64,000 nt of DNA from Nipponacmea schrenckii (taxonomy: Eukaryota; Mollusca; Gastropoda; Lottiidae): the NCBI GenBank assembly GCA_030562195.1, contig JAUJPP010000007.1, positions 24,301,769 through 24,365,768 on the forward strand. Direction: 5' to 3'. Numbering within the stretch: the stretch's first letter is position 1; each line of letters opens with the position of its first letter. The notes under the pieces were generated by a model that made no database searches, had not been told where the DNA came from, and saw nothing but the letters and a program-made list of their open reading frames with translations. Position numbers and translations under genes: made by a program. Below, piece by piece: positions 1 through 12,800 of this stretch.

Positions 1-2864
1 CCATTTTGAGAAAGGCCTTGGCTTCTTTTTTAAAAGGAGTCCGTCCTGAAAATAAATTATCAAAAGTTATGTCATGAACTCTTTTATTCTACACACCTAA
101 TAGCAAAAGTTTGATCTCTTTTATTCAGCTATTTGTATGTTGTTTTTATATTCAGAACACCACCAAGAGTCAGGTGTACTTTATTGGAACTTATAGAATG
201 TTATGGTAGAAAATGGGAGCCAGCATCAAATGAAGTTACAAGATGTTATTGTGATATTATGGTTGAGACTTTGGCTGGATTAGTCGTGTGAGAAAAATGG
301 TTTTAACATAATTCTTAGTCATATTGTCATCACTTTGTGTGTAAGAAAAACATTCACTGGGAATTGGGAATTATTGATCTCCATAATCTACACTATTTAA
401 AAGATAAAGTCATCAAATGATTTGTTGCCACTGATTAGACTTAATCTCAGCTTCTGTAACACTTTCCAATCTGAAAATCTGATGTCTTGTTTGTCTACAA
501 ATAAATGCTCTTTGAGAGGTTTTTCTTTACGTCATCATTGATATCTTTCATAGAAAATATCAATAAATCTGGAGAGTTCATCTGGAACACAAGCTGAAAT
601 TGAACTCTTATATTTTGGTAAAATAATTATTAAGATGACTTTTTCTATTTAAGTTTTGAAAAATCATATCATTCATTGTCAACATTTTTCACTTTTACTA
701 GTTTGTATTATTGTACCTCTAGTGAATTATGTTCTCATTTTTCATGTAATATTGAGATGCTATCATTTCTTCATTACTTTATCTAATATCTAGTCATGGA
801 AACTGTCTAGTTAAAATGGAAGCCTTGAACAGGTTGATTGTCATTATTTTTTATACACCCAGGAAAACAACTTAAAGTGCCTATTTTTATTTGATAAAGT
901 ATGATAAAGAAGTAAAATCAACTTATTGGTCAATTTATTTAAATAAAATACCTAAAAATTAAACATATTTCAGCTGGGTTTATTACTTAAAGAGAAAGAT
1001 TAACAATTTACCTGTGTCTCATAATTTTACGTTACAAACATATGTTAGTCTCAGAAACAGGAAATTGTTAGTAAAGCTAATCAGTAATAGTATTTACAGC
1101 TCACCATCAAAATTGAGTCTTGAGCCCATGTGTCTAAAATTATCTGCAGTTGAAAGTTTAAATGATGACTCTTCATTTCTTGGGACTGCTATATATAAAA
1201 TTCTTAGTTGAAGTATTTTTTAAAACAAACTGTGCAATTTTCTTACATTACCTACTTGCATATATTCATGACTGGTTCACAACCCTAAAAAAGCAAATCT
1301 ATATTGTTATCAAATTTAGTTATGTGGAATAATGGTAGTGTGGAATGGTGGGGTAAACCTTTGCAGGGACAGTGATTCTATTCTTTTCTGTCTTCATTTC
1401 AATTTGGTTTGGGGTATTTAATATGCACAATCTTTGATTTTCTGGCAAATGATTTTGAGATCTCTATGATTTGTACAATCTATTTTCTGATATCATAAAA
1501 ATATGACATATTTTAGTACTGACTTGTAGAATTTGTAAATGCTGTTTAAGATATATTTCAAGAGTGTGTATTATGAACTGTGTTGGTATGTTGTATATAT
1601 CATTCCACTATCACCTAAATTATTTGTATATCATTGGGTATGTGTATTATAGTTATTTGTATATTTTGAGTTGATGTAATTGATGAAGCTTTTACTCTTA
1701 AGTCTGGATTAGAATATATCTTGACAGTGTTAATGTTGAATGAAAAATTTGAATTTCAAGCTACCCTACCACATCATTGTTAAGGTCATATCAAAGTTGT
1801 AGGACATTAAGGACAACTGTCAAGTTGACCAACACAATAAAATTGATTTTTTCCAATATTCATGCAAAACATCTATATTTTCTATTTTAATACTTAAAAT
1901 GAATTGCAAACCATTTATAATGGAGTTACATATTTCACATGATATGTGGTGCCTGGCTCAGAATCTCATAAGGTTGTTTGAACAATAACGATTTGATTAT
2001 AATTATGATTCGAATATGATGATATGTATAAGGAGAATTCTAAATAATACTCCCTGATTAGTTCAAAAGAAAGTTATAAGAACGCGACTATGACAGAAAG
2101 CTTGTTAGATTACAATGAAAACAAAAACATTATAACATGAATTAACTAAAAAAGAAATGGAATCGTAAACTTATTTATTTAGATTGTTTCTTTTTGTTCT
2201 TTGTTATTTATGTGTTATCTTAGTGGATAGTGTAGGTGATTTGTGCATTGTATTTCTTTTCAATAATGAAATATTTATTCAAGAAATATGATGTAAAAGC
2301 ATTCTTAAAATATAGATTTCCTTTTAATTCAAGATAGTTTTCTAAAAGATTAACAATTCTTAGTATTTTTCTGTTTACTTAAAACTTGTCAACAATGCGA
2401 CCTGCTTTTAAAACAAATCTGGAAACAGCCCAGTTTGTATGTTTTAGTTTGTGTTTTTCTGAAATAAACTTAGATTTTATTTTGGTTATCTTTTAATATT
2501 CTATGTTGACCAACGCTTGTGGGGGCACATTGGGCATTTACCCTCCCTCCCAATTCAATCTGCCTATTGTAAAATGCTATGATCGATGATATAGACCTTC
2601 ATGCCGTTATAAGTATGCCTACCTTTTGCAATTCATGTTCTTTATGTGAATAAATCTGTCCCTCTATGGCTATCTACGAGAACAAAAAATCTTAAATATT
2701 TTGAACTAAAGGAACATTAAAGATGTTTTCTGTATTTGTACCGTGACCTCATGAACAATGTACATTTCTTTAGAAAACCTCATTACGATCCCATAATTAA
2801 GTATTTTCTAAATAGTGGTAATGCATGCCTGTAGCAAAAATTATTTCGGAAATGCTCCTCTTTA
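1..2864. other. Non-genic AT-rich stretch
   Basis: No exon, RNA gene or complete mobile element could be supported here. The small open frame at 1,014-1,211 has no family motif or splice context. About 1,062-1,190 resembles 21,706-21,830 (plus strand) and 37,010-37,130 (minus strand), so it is one copy of a dispersed repeat. Confidence 0.6.
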
Positions 2865-2873
2865 GGCGTGGGG

Positions 2874-2953
2874 CATGTTCTTAAAACAACGTTTGCATAT
2901 ATACATGAACCAACTGGTTCCTATATATATCCACATATTGCTTTAGGAACATG
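2874..2953. mobile_element. 80-bp palindromic (foldback) element
   Basis: Two arms of about 40 bp face each other head to head: the left starts CATGTTCTTAAAACAACG and the right ends GCTTTAGGAACATG. The direct repeat GGCGTGGG flanks it at 2,865-2,872 and 2,954-2,961, which looks like an 8-bp target duplication. However, TTTAGGCGT also precedes the related array at 52,012, so part of the flank may belong to the element. Each arm equals one unit of the 40-bp satellite at 52,012-53,083. Confidence 0.7.
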
Positions 2954-3013
2954 GGCGTGGGATAACATCTGATTAAAATTGAAAAATGAACAATATTGGA
3001 ATTTGGAATGGGT

Positions 3014-3019
3014 TTTATT
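3014..3019 (-). terminator. Candidate polyadenylation signal, calexcitin-like gene
   Basis: AATAAA on the minus strand lies about 710 bp downstream of the stop codon at 3,726-3,728. No nearer AATAAA was picked out, so a 3' UTR of about 0.7 kb is inferred. Confidence 0.4.
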
Positions 3020-3725
3020 GAAAAATTACAATGACCATAACACATACACATTCTATATTATTAAAGTATAAAGTATAAATGAAAATCCTAAAATTATTAA
3101 TACCCAATATCGAGTTAAATATGACATATTTTTGATAGAGTAGGCTCTCCATACCACCGTTAAGGTTGATAAGGATATTTAAGAACCATATACTCAAAGC
3201 TTATTTTAACATCATCCGATGTTCTTTCGATTTAGGAAAATGTGTCTTATGGTAATCGAAATCATTTTGGTTAAGAAAATAAAAACCTCTCATTTGAGAT
3301 TCAATTCAATTATAAAAGAAAACCTTAAATCAGTACTACATTAAATTTGTTTTGCATACTAGTACATATTTATAATAACTATACGTATATTATTTGTTTT
3401 GTGACACAAACTGGGCATACCTAAATTTTATATTTTTTTATATTCATATAATTACAATAACATCTCGTAATATACACAAATTACTATACTCCAAAACACC
3501 AATTACAAATTTAAAAACCGAGAAATTAATATAAAATATAACAAAAACATAAACCCATTGGGCACCAACGATAACATGTATACATCTCGTGACATTGTGG
3601 TCATATCGGGCAGCAATAGATGGAGTCTCCAGACGGTATCACACGAAAATCATTCATCAAAAACCCGTCTAAGGATCTGAGGCTTATGGCTTATCTAAAA
3701 CTATATCGTTTTTAACTCCAATAAT

Positions 3726-3839
3726 TCAAACTGGAATCTGACCGAACAAAAAGTTTCCTCTAACAGATGGATTGTCTGATGTGAAGTATTCTGTCCACAA
3801 TGATTCAAATTCTTCCCATGAAATCTTGCCTTCTGTGCC
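3726..3839 (-). CDS. Calexcitin-like gene, exon 6 (terminal coding exon)
   Basis: The acceptor is TTTTTTTGCAG, then 38 codons ending in TGA. It encodes the degenerate fourth EF-hand (KISWEEFESLW, with no Asp at loop position 1) and the C-terminal EYFTSDNPSVRGNFLFG block typical of the family. Confidence 0.93.
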   Translation of the reverse strand, partial: GTEGKISWEEFESLWTEYFTSDNPSVRGNFLFGQIPV

Positions 3840-6800
3840 CTGCAAAAAAAAAGAAAAACTAATTTTTTTTTGTACTAAACTATGAAATTTTTAAACAACT
3901 TGATTCTGACTTTCGTACAGATGCGTAAAGGAACTCTGACAATATTACAGATAAACAACATGACACCGATATCATTAAAAAAAGATAACCTGGCAGTGGT
4001 ATTATTACAGATAGACAACCTAGCCATATTGAAAAAGAATTCAGTCTGTCAGTCTAAACGTGATATTATTAAATATACATATCCTAACTGTGGTATAATT
4101 ACAGAACAACAACCTGACTGGTACAATTACAGATAGACAACCTCACTGTGATATAATTACAGAGAGACAACCTCACTGTGATATAATTACAGGTAGATAA
4201 CCTGGCCGCGGTATTATTACAGACAGACAACCTCACTGTGATATAATTACATATAGACAACCTCACTGTGATATAAGTCCAGATAGACAACCTCACTGTG
4301 ATATCACACAGATAGATAACCTGGCCGTGATATTATTATAGACAGACAACCTCACTGTGATATAATTACATATAGACAACCTCACTGGTGATATAAGTAA
4401 AGATAGCTGAACGTGATACAATTACAGATAAATAACCTGACCGTGATATTATTACAGATAGATAACCCGACCGTGATATTATTACAGATAGACAACCTCA
4501 CTGTGTTATCATATAGATAGATAACCTGACCGTGATATTATTACAGATAGACAACCTCACTGTGATATCATACAGATAGATAACCTGTAGACTCCTGTAT
4601 TTAATCAGATAAAATTGACCGGTCGAAAGTGCTTACATTGGCGAGTTTATCAAAAGCTGCTGATGCACTTTCCTCTGGTATACCAAATACTTTATAAATT
4701 GTTATATATTCTTCTTTATCAATAAATCCATCTCCTATAAGTAAAGTATTTAAAGGGATAATAGGCGTTAGAACGAACATAAAATTTTAAGTTCACTCAA
4801 ATTTGGACAATGACAGTATATATCCATCAGTGGACTTACCTATACATCAAAATCCCTCTAAAATCCTATAAATCCCCAAAATAAAGTAGTTAATCATAAA
4901 ACGCTTGAGCCATCCATCAAGCGATTTTCAAATCGTGTAAATATAAAGGGAAGTAACTCTAACATGTGGGTTTTCACGCGTCCTTGACCCCTACTGTTGA
5001 ATTCCACAATGATGTTTTAGTGTTGATTTACCAGACGCTTTTATTCTCAAACTGAATCGTCGCTGGCTCACTTTTTTTTAAATTCCGAATATATTTTTAT
5101 TGTGGCTTTTTAAAATTTGGTAAAGTGTGGGATGCATACTTATTTTACTAATAGTCAATATGAAACACACATATAAGCCGTAGGACGAGTGTATTCTAAC
5201 GCCTATTATCCCTTTAATGTGTTAATAAATCTGGATTTACCCGTGTTGTTTTATCTCTAGCAAATTGTTTGTAGATGAATGACTATCAGGTCTTGCAACA
5301 TGGTGCAGTGTAACAAAGTAAATATATGCGTTGAATACGGGGTCAATTATATTGTAGTTAATTAACTTAATTTACAAAGTAGATAATTGCCCTTGTAATT
5401 TAAGCACATGTAAAATCAAATATTGTTTTTGTACTACACAATTATAATTACATGCCGGCATTACAATTTACTCTGTTATTTCAGATAACTTCCATCATCT
5501 AGTCGCATTTCAACTACGCAGAGATGAAAGACACGAGAGATGTCTGGGTGTAAGAGGCTATTTCAGCACAAGGCATAGGATATTAATTTGTATACACTTG
5601 TATATGTCAGCAAATTTCAGATAACGTACTTATTAATCGAAAAATATCAAAGTCTCTTCTGCTTTTATGTTCATTAGATCAGCTCAAGATAATAAACAAA
5701 TTGCGATGGCCGCCATTTTCGAGGCAGGTATCTTGCTCATTGCCATTCTTTCTGGAATAACTATCATAATTCTACAATATTAGTGTTATCAATACCAGAT
5801 TTCAGCACTATAAAAACAAACACATACCTGATGTATCATTAGCTAAGAACATAAATTCCATGTAATGTTTCTGCCAGTCTGGAAATCCTTTTCCTGAACT
5901 TAAATTCTTTAAACAATCTTCCCACATAACTAACCATTCATCTTTGGTAATTTTTTGGTCCTTTAATAAAGATTAATTAGTGAATACTAACCAACTGGGC
6001 AAGGACGATAACGGCGTTATTTAACGCTCTTGATTTTTAAAAACGCTTACTAGTTTATTACGTCACAAACCCTAGATAATTTATTTACGTGCAATGCTAG
6101 GTCTGAGTCATGTAAAACTTCATGATTTCATAAAATATTTGCATTCTATTGTCGAAACTAATTAAGCAATATTTGCACTAATGCGTAATAATATATAAAG
6201 CCCCAACCTGATCTTTATCGGCAAATTGTCTAAGTCCATCCCAAATTGAGGTGAGTGTTTTTTCGGCTGATTTATAACGATCACCTCCTTGTTTCCAATG
6301 ATGTAAACTACATATTTTCTGAAATGTTGTAAAGGAAAGATATTATGCAAAATATTGGCAAAAGGTATTTAGTTTCAGATTCATATTAATTCACTGATGC
6401 ATTATCTCAAATTCAAAATATGAGCACAGATGCCATAGTCTAAATGTATAAGAATTACATTTATTTATAGATTGTTCTTTATAAAGATAAAGTGAGACGT
6501 AATAATTTACCTGTGCAGCTTCTTCAAAGTCACACTTTTCTATAACACCATCTTTATTTGTGTCTGAAATATTATAAGGCATCATCCTTTATTAAATTAT
6601 ACATTCTTAGAACTATGTTACTGTGATATGTGACATGCATCACTATGACTAGACCAGGGCATCACCATACATGGTCCGCGTGTTACGTCTTTACTGAACG
6701 CGACTGGACGGCTTTCGACCATTGCATTAACCCAATAGAGATTACATGTTACAATGTCACCAACTAAGGAACCTTGAAGTGAGCGTTATTCAATCATATA

Positions 6801-9800
6801 ATGGCGTCACAACAGTAAAAAATCTAGCCTCCTTATTTTAAACATAATGCCTGTACCAAAATGTTGAATAATCCGCAGAGATCAAAGGACGACTTTACAT
6901 TTGTATATTAATTATAACTAGACCAGAGACATGCCATTATTAGTATGTCTTTAGGCTAGACCAGTGCATCACTAGGACTTAATTATTTAACTAAACCACT
7001 GAACTACCTTTCTATCGGATGATTGCGTGATAATTAAGAAAAAGTAGATTTTAAAAATAACACATACATCTAATTAGATGTTTTTTTGTTTAAAATTGAT
7101 TTAATGAAATCTCTAATGTGCTGTCTCATTGTTAATCGATAAAAAACAAAAGGCCAGATTGTTTTATAGCTGCGACAGATTTTATTCTTGACTAAGGCAA
7201 ACATAACATGGCATCGCAGAAGATCTTTGAATCAGCATATATCATATCACCGATTTCTGAATTTATTTTTCAGTTCACATGCCTTCCTTTTCTGGTTTCA
7301 ATGTTTTTTTCATCATTACGTCAATTTTCCAAATACCAATGGGCCTAGACCACAGTAAAATTACAATAACCATTGCTTAAGTTATAATCTGGTCCAGCTT
7401 TTCTGTTACTAAAAATGTCATGCAACTTGAAACTTGCAAGGAAGAATTAAAACAGTGTAATTAAATATATATGCTTTTAGAGCAAAATGTTGCTACAAAA
7501 CCTTAGCATAGTAAAGTACCAACACTCTACATACTCGTAGAATCACGATTGACATTTCCATTTTCAGGCGAACGACCTTGTAGTAGTATTTTTACAAAGG
7601 GCAATCCATCTTGTCAAATTACAATATTTCTATTTTGCTTCCATTTTTTGTATTCTGTCATATTTATGTTACTGTTACAGAATAATGATAATGACACTTT
7701 AGTTTTCCTTAACTGTATTCAGCTTTGATAAATCAATTCCATAAAGGCAATCGATATATAAATCCGAAGATCGAATTGCATTATTAATCAGGACTAAATC
7801 AGCCGAAGCCATAGGGTGGGTTATTATGTAGGTACCATTATGTCCATCCAAGTACTTTTCATAATCAGACCCGTCTTTCAGCCAATAGTTTTCCAGGTAC
7901 CATTTCACAATTATATACATGTATTTGGTATCATTTAATTTTGCAAAATGTGTTTTTTAGCGTGTAAGTTCAATTTTTCGCTAGACTTTATAGGTTATGA
8001 TTGGAACACAAGAATTATGATACTTGATGGTAGTCTATTGTTCGTATACATACTTGCTATATTATGTACTAAGTTGCAGGAGTTATCGTTAAGCTTGAAG
8101 GAAATGAACTCTTCTGCACCCAATGAGCTATTGAAGACGGGCAACGCCATGTTATGTTTGCTTTAGTCAAGAATAAAATCTGTCGCAGCTATAAAACAAT
8201 GTAATGTGCATTTAGGGAAATTTGCCAGGACAGAGACCTTAGTCTACTCTTTTTTGATTTCCAACTGCCGAGTGTTCTTTAACGTGCATAGCCTACAGCT
8301 CACGGGGCCTCAGTTTTTTGCCATCCGGATAACGAGACGATTGAAATAGATTAGTTATGACTTTCACAAACCTGAGCATAAATGAACACTTGCCTCTACA
8401 GAATATAAGGATTCGTCAAGAAGTTTCACTTTTTACAAAACGTACAAAAACTATAGTAAATGCGAAGAAATGGTAATCTTAGACGGAAACAACTCAACAT
8501 GACATTACGCAATATTTATCCTTTCCATCATTCTATTTTTTGTACTTTACGTTTTTATGACGGACGTTTTTTTCTATAACCATTTGATTCATAACTCAAA
8601 AATTACAGTGTAGGCTTTGGCCTAGGGCTGTAATGGCATTTTTACAAGTGAATTGTATCAACAAGGTTTTTGTAGCCGTCATTCGTGTTTACGTTGTACA
8701 AGCAAAAATAGTTCTGTTATTTACTACACGATGTTTCCGTTAATGAACAGTTGAAAATTGTCCCTGCTGGCTATATCAGTTTTAAATTGATAATTGAGAA
8801 TTAGGACTTTAATCAAGTAAAAATTTAGCAATCTACACTATATACGGGCATACAAGACCAATCATCCTGCAGATTCTAACAGAAAATTATACTGGTGCTG
8901 AAAAGTGACATAAAAAAGGAATAAAAATTTTAGCTAATGTCCAAATCGTTAGTATGAGCTTTGCGAGCTGTCAATGTATGCATAGATTTCCAATGAAAGA
9001 CACACTATTGTCAATATATAGTGCTCATAACATTTACCTACTTTCGAACCGACAGCTTTCAAGTATTTCACAATTTTTAATATGAATGGATTGGATTATC
9101 CCTCTTTCAAGTAGGAGGAAGAGAAAGGAAGTTTGACCTTTATGTATTTAATCGTCGTAGTGATTCACAATGGTGTTAAATATCTTCTTTTGAGTTAATT
9201 TCGAGTAATAACCACAAGTAATTTCGTATGTATATACTATTTAACTCAAATTATCCAAAACACATTTCCTACGGCAACGGGTAAGAAAATACACACTTTA
9301 TATAGCGATTATAGAATTTTCAATAGGCTTCATAATACGAACGTCTGGTACAAATAACTGGAATAGAGGTCTGAATCCGTCCATCCGCCCGCCCTGCAAT
9401 TTATTAAAATACCTGATGTCCATCTACTATAAAGAGTTTCATACAAAAAGGAAGATATTAAGATGTTAAACGCTCGATGCGAAAACAGTCTAGAAATCAA
9501 ATTAGGACATTTTCAGGATTTGTCTTACCACGTCCTTCATTTCCGACAAGTCTACAGTCACTTGTTAATACTCTAACCAGACTCTCAACTCCATATTAAT
9601 ATTTCTTGGCTAAATATCACAATTCAATTTGACTTCCAACGGGTAATACTAAGGAAAAAGTAATCAAAATAACTTAGACCTAGATTTGGACTAATTTAAA
9701 CAGAAAAAGTTTAATCTTACGAAATAACCCTTCTGTTTTTTAATTGTTTGAGTTGGTGCACTTAAGATTTACATCTTTTTTGATTTGGCATGATATTTTG

Positions 9801-12800
9801 ATTATATCTATGAAATTTCAAGCTTTCATTTTAAAGTGCATTAATATGTAAAAATCATTGTCTACTAAATCAACCCAAAACAAACGGTAAAAATGACAGT
9901 TTTGTTTAAGATAGTCTTTTTTTTTATTGTAAATTTCAACTGTTTATCGTCAATGCGCACTAGCTGTAGATATATCATCTGATTACTCACCATTTCGATG
10001 CTTATCGGATTCCAAGACCGATTCTTTTCAAGGAGAAGGACAGTGACAGTAAATATCACAATCAGAAATTGTAAAAGACATCTCATGTCATTCCAAGAAG
10101 AGATCTAATTGATAGAAACTATCAATAAAACTGCTTTCAAAGCGTTCAGTATAACCAGCGCCATACTGACTTTAAGGTATCAACATTTAAAAACTGACTG
10201 TACAGTATCATCAATGATTTTCTGAGTGTACAGTATCATCAATGATTTTCCGACTGTACAGTATCATCAATGATTTTCTGACTGTACAGTATCATCAATG
10301 ATTTAATGACTGTACAGTATCATCGATGATATTCTGACTGTACAGTATCACCAATGACATTCTGACTGCACAGTATCACCAATGACATTCTGACTGCACA
10401 GTATCACCAATGATGTTACAGTATCATCAATGATATAACTGCACAGTACAATCGATGATGTTCTGACTGAACAGTATCACCAATGATATTCTAACTTACA
10501 GTACAATCGATGATATTCTGACTGTATAGTATCATCAATGATATTCTGACTGTATAGTATCATCAATGATCATTAATGATATTCTGACTGTACAGTATCA
10601 TCAATGATAGTCTGATTGTATAGTATCTTCTATGATATCCTGACTGTACAGTATCACCTATTGTTTTCTGACTGTACAGTATCATCAATGATATTCTGAT
10701 TGTACAGTATCTTCTATGATATCCTGACTGTACAGTATCACCTATTGTATTCTGACTGTACAGTATCATCAATGATATTCTTACAGTACAGTATCACCTA
10801 TGGTATTCTGACTGTACAGTACACCTATGGTATTCCGACTGTACAGTATCATCTATGAAATATTCAACTTACTTACTGTATCAACGATTCAATATTATGA
10901 TTCGAGGACGCTGGATGTTTTATCGGAAGTAGTCGACTACTTTTTAGGTTTTTAAAGGAAATTAATGATGAAATATCACCGATGATATTAATATCATAAG
11001 AACAAAATATGTTGAGAAAATCTTTAACACCCATGTTGCCATGGAAACCAAGGGTTTGGTTACACATTATTTAAGTAAAAAGGTTTTTATTCTTCATTAA
11101 TTGACAATCGAGATTTTTCTCCATTTGAAATGCACTTTATAGAAAATAATAGAAAATAGGAAAAGGCCTAATTACATTTGAAGTATGTGGCATAAAAATT
11201 GAGATTTTCTCAGAAAGAAATCTAACGACATTAAGGTGAATAAGAGAAAAGGGTATTGGATTATATGAGATTTAGAGGCGTCAATCAATGAAATGTGATT
11301 CCAATATAATTTTTTCTTCTTTTAAAAAACATTTTAAAAATGTAATGGGTATAATAATAGTATAGGATCAAGACAGTCTTCAGTGTAAATACGTCTCCGA
11401 GATATTTATAACAAAAATTACAAGGAATTATTCAAAATTTTCGATTTTAGGAATAAAAAATACATCTACTGTAGTCTCTAATCAATATTTTAATAGTTTC
11501 ATACCTTGTTTTTCCGTAAAAAGCGAAATTAAAATCAATGTTTTCCGGCAATAATGAGTTTTAAGTGGGCCTATTGTAAAAAAAAAAGAAGAGATTTATT
11601 GATTAGATCAAAATTATTATTCACAACTTTAATAAAAAAAAAAATATCCTAAAACGACAAGATGATAATATCTAAAATATCTTGCCAATGTCTTTGCATA
11701 TTATCAATTGAGATTTGTGTAGAATTAAAAAATATCATTAATTGTGAACGCGGACTTCAGAGAACGCCTCAACAGTTTCTTGCCCTGTTATTTCACTCGC
11801 AATATAATTGTTTGTGCAGTCCGAAAAAATCAAAATTATGTAAAATCCTCACTTTTTTTTTGGGCATATATGACTGAGAAACAACAATGAAAAAAAAATG
11901 TTTGCGCCTTTTTGATATTGAAATGTGTCGTATTACAATATATTATCGTATATGATATGAACCTCATTTCTTTTGACTTTAAAGGAATAGTTGCGAATAT
12001 ATTTTTTGTTTGTTACTAGTTTTATTTCGTAGTATCTAACTTCTAGATGAATGTTGCAATTTGGATTTATAGATATTTATGAGATTTATGCTGCATTTTA
12101 GATTTTTGCACAACATCAGACTAATATATTTTGGGTGATATTTGGCAGCATTAAAAATTTACATCATATTGCACATATTCTTTTAAAAATCACTCATTTA
12201 TATAAATAGATCCTACACTTAAAGTTCCGACATAGAATACTTGTACCGGTACTATAATACATTAACAATGTTAGAGGTACAGTTTAATGGGCAATTCCGA
12301 GATAAAAGGCTGCATCTAATTGAATTTGTAAAGAAGCAGATATGCAAGAATACTTCCAAGCTTGAGTTCAAGGACGAATTTGAACATCGTTTGCTCCATT
12401 TAAATCACCGACAAATTTCAAGACATAAACGAAACGTAACCGATGTTCTAATTATTTCTATAGAATATTTGCATGAAAACCTACTTTAAGGAGATATAGA
12501 ATATTGTATATAACTCTCCATTGATTACCATGATTTAACCTAACTTAATAAAGCGTTAATAACTTGACCAGTTCATTGTATAAGTATCATTATGTCCAGT
12601 TACTTATTGAATTAATAGTGGTCACTAATCAAAGAAAGCCTTTCAAATCTACCTATACAGTAGTTCAGAAAAATATTTCCAATAACCTTCAATCAAATTA
12701 ACTTTTATTAACCGTTATAAAGGCGTACCTAATGGTAAGTTCCTGAGAACAATTCTATATTATTCAAAACTATATTAGTGAGATGTGTAATGTTTTATTG

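Noticed and set aside
4099..4296. Periodic 65-residue minus-strand frame
   Set aside because: It is the 30-bp minisatellite read through; the unit length is a multiple of three, so stops are avoided by chance.
7699..8166. Two divergent 72-73-residue frames between the arms of the inverted repeat
   Set aside because: Neither resembles a transposase or any known domain, and both are within the size expected by chance.
12241..12489. 82-residue plus-strand frame with a Lys/Arg-rich sequence
   Set aside because: No motif, no flanking splice signals that extend it, and it sits in the calexcitin-like intron.
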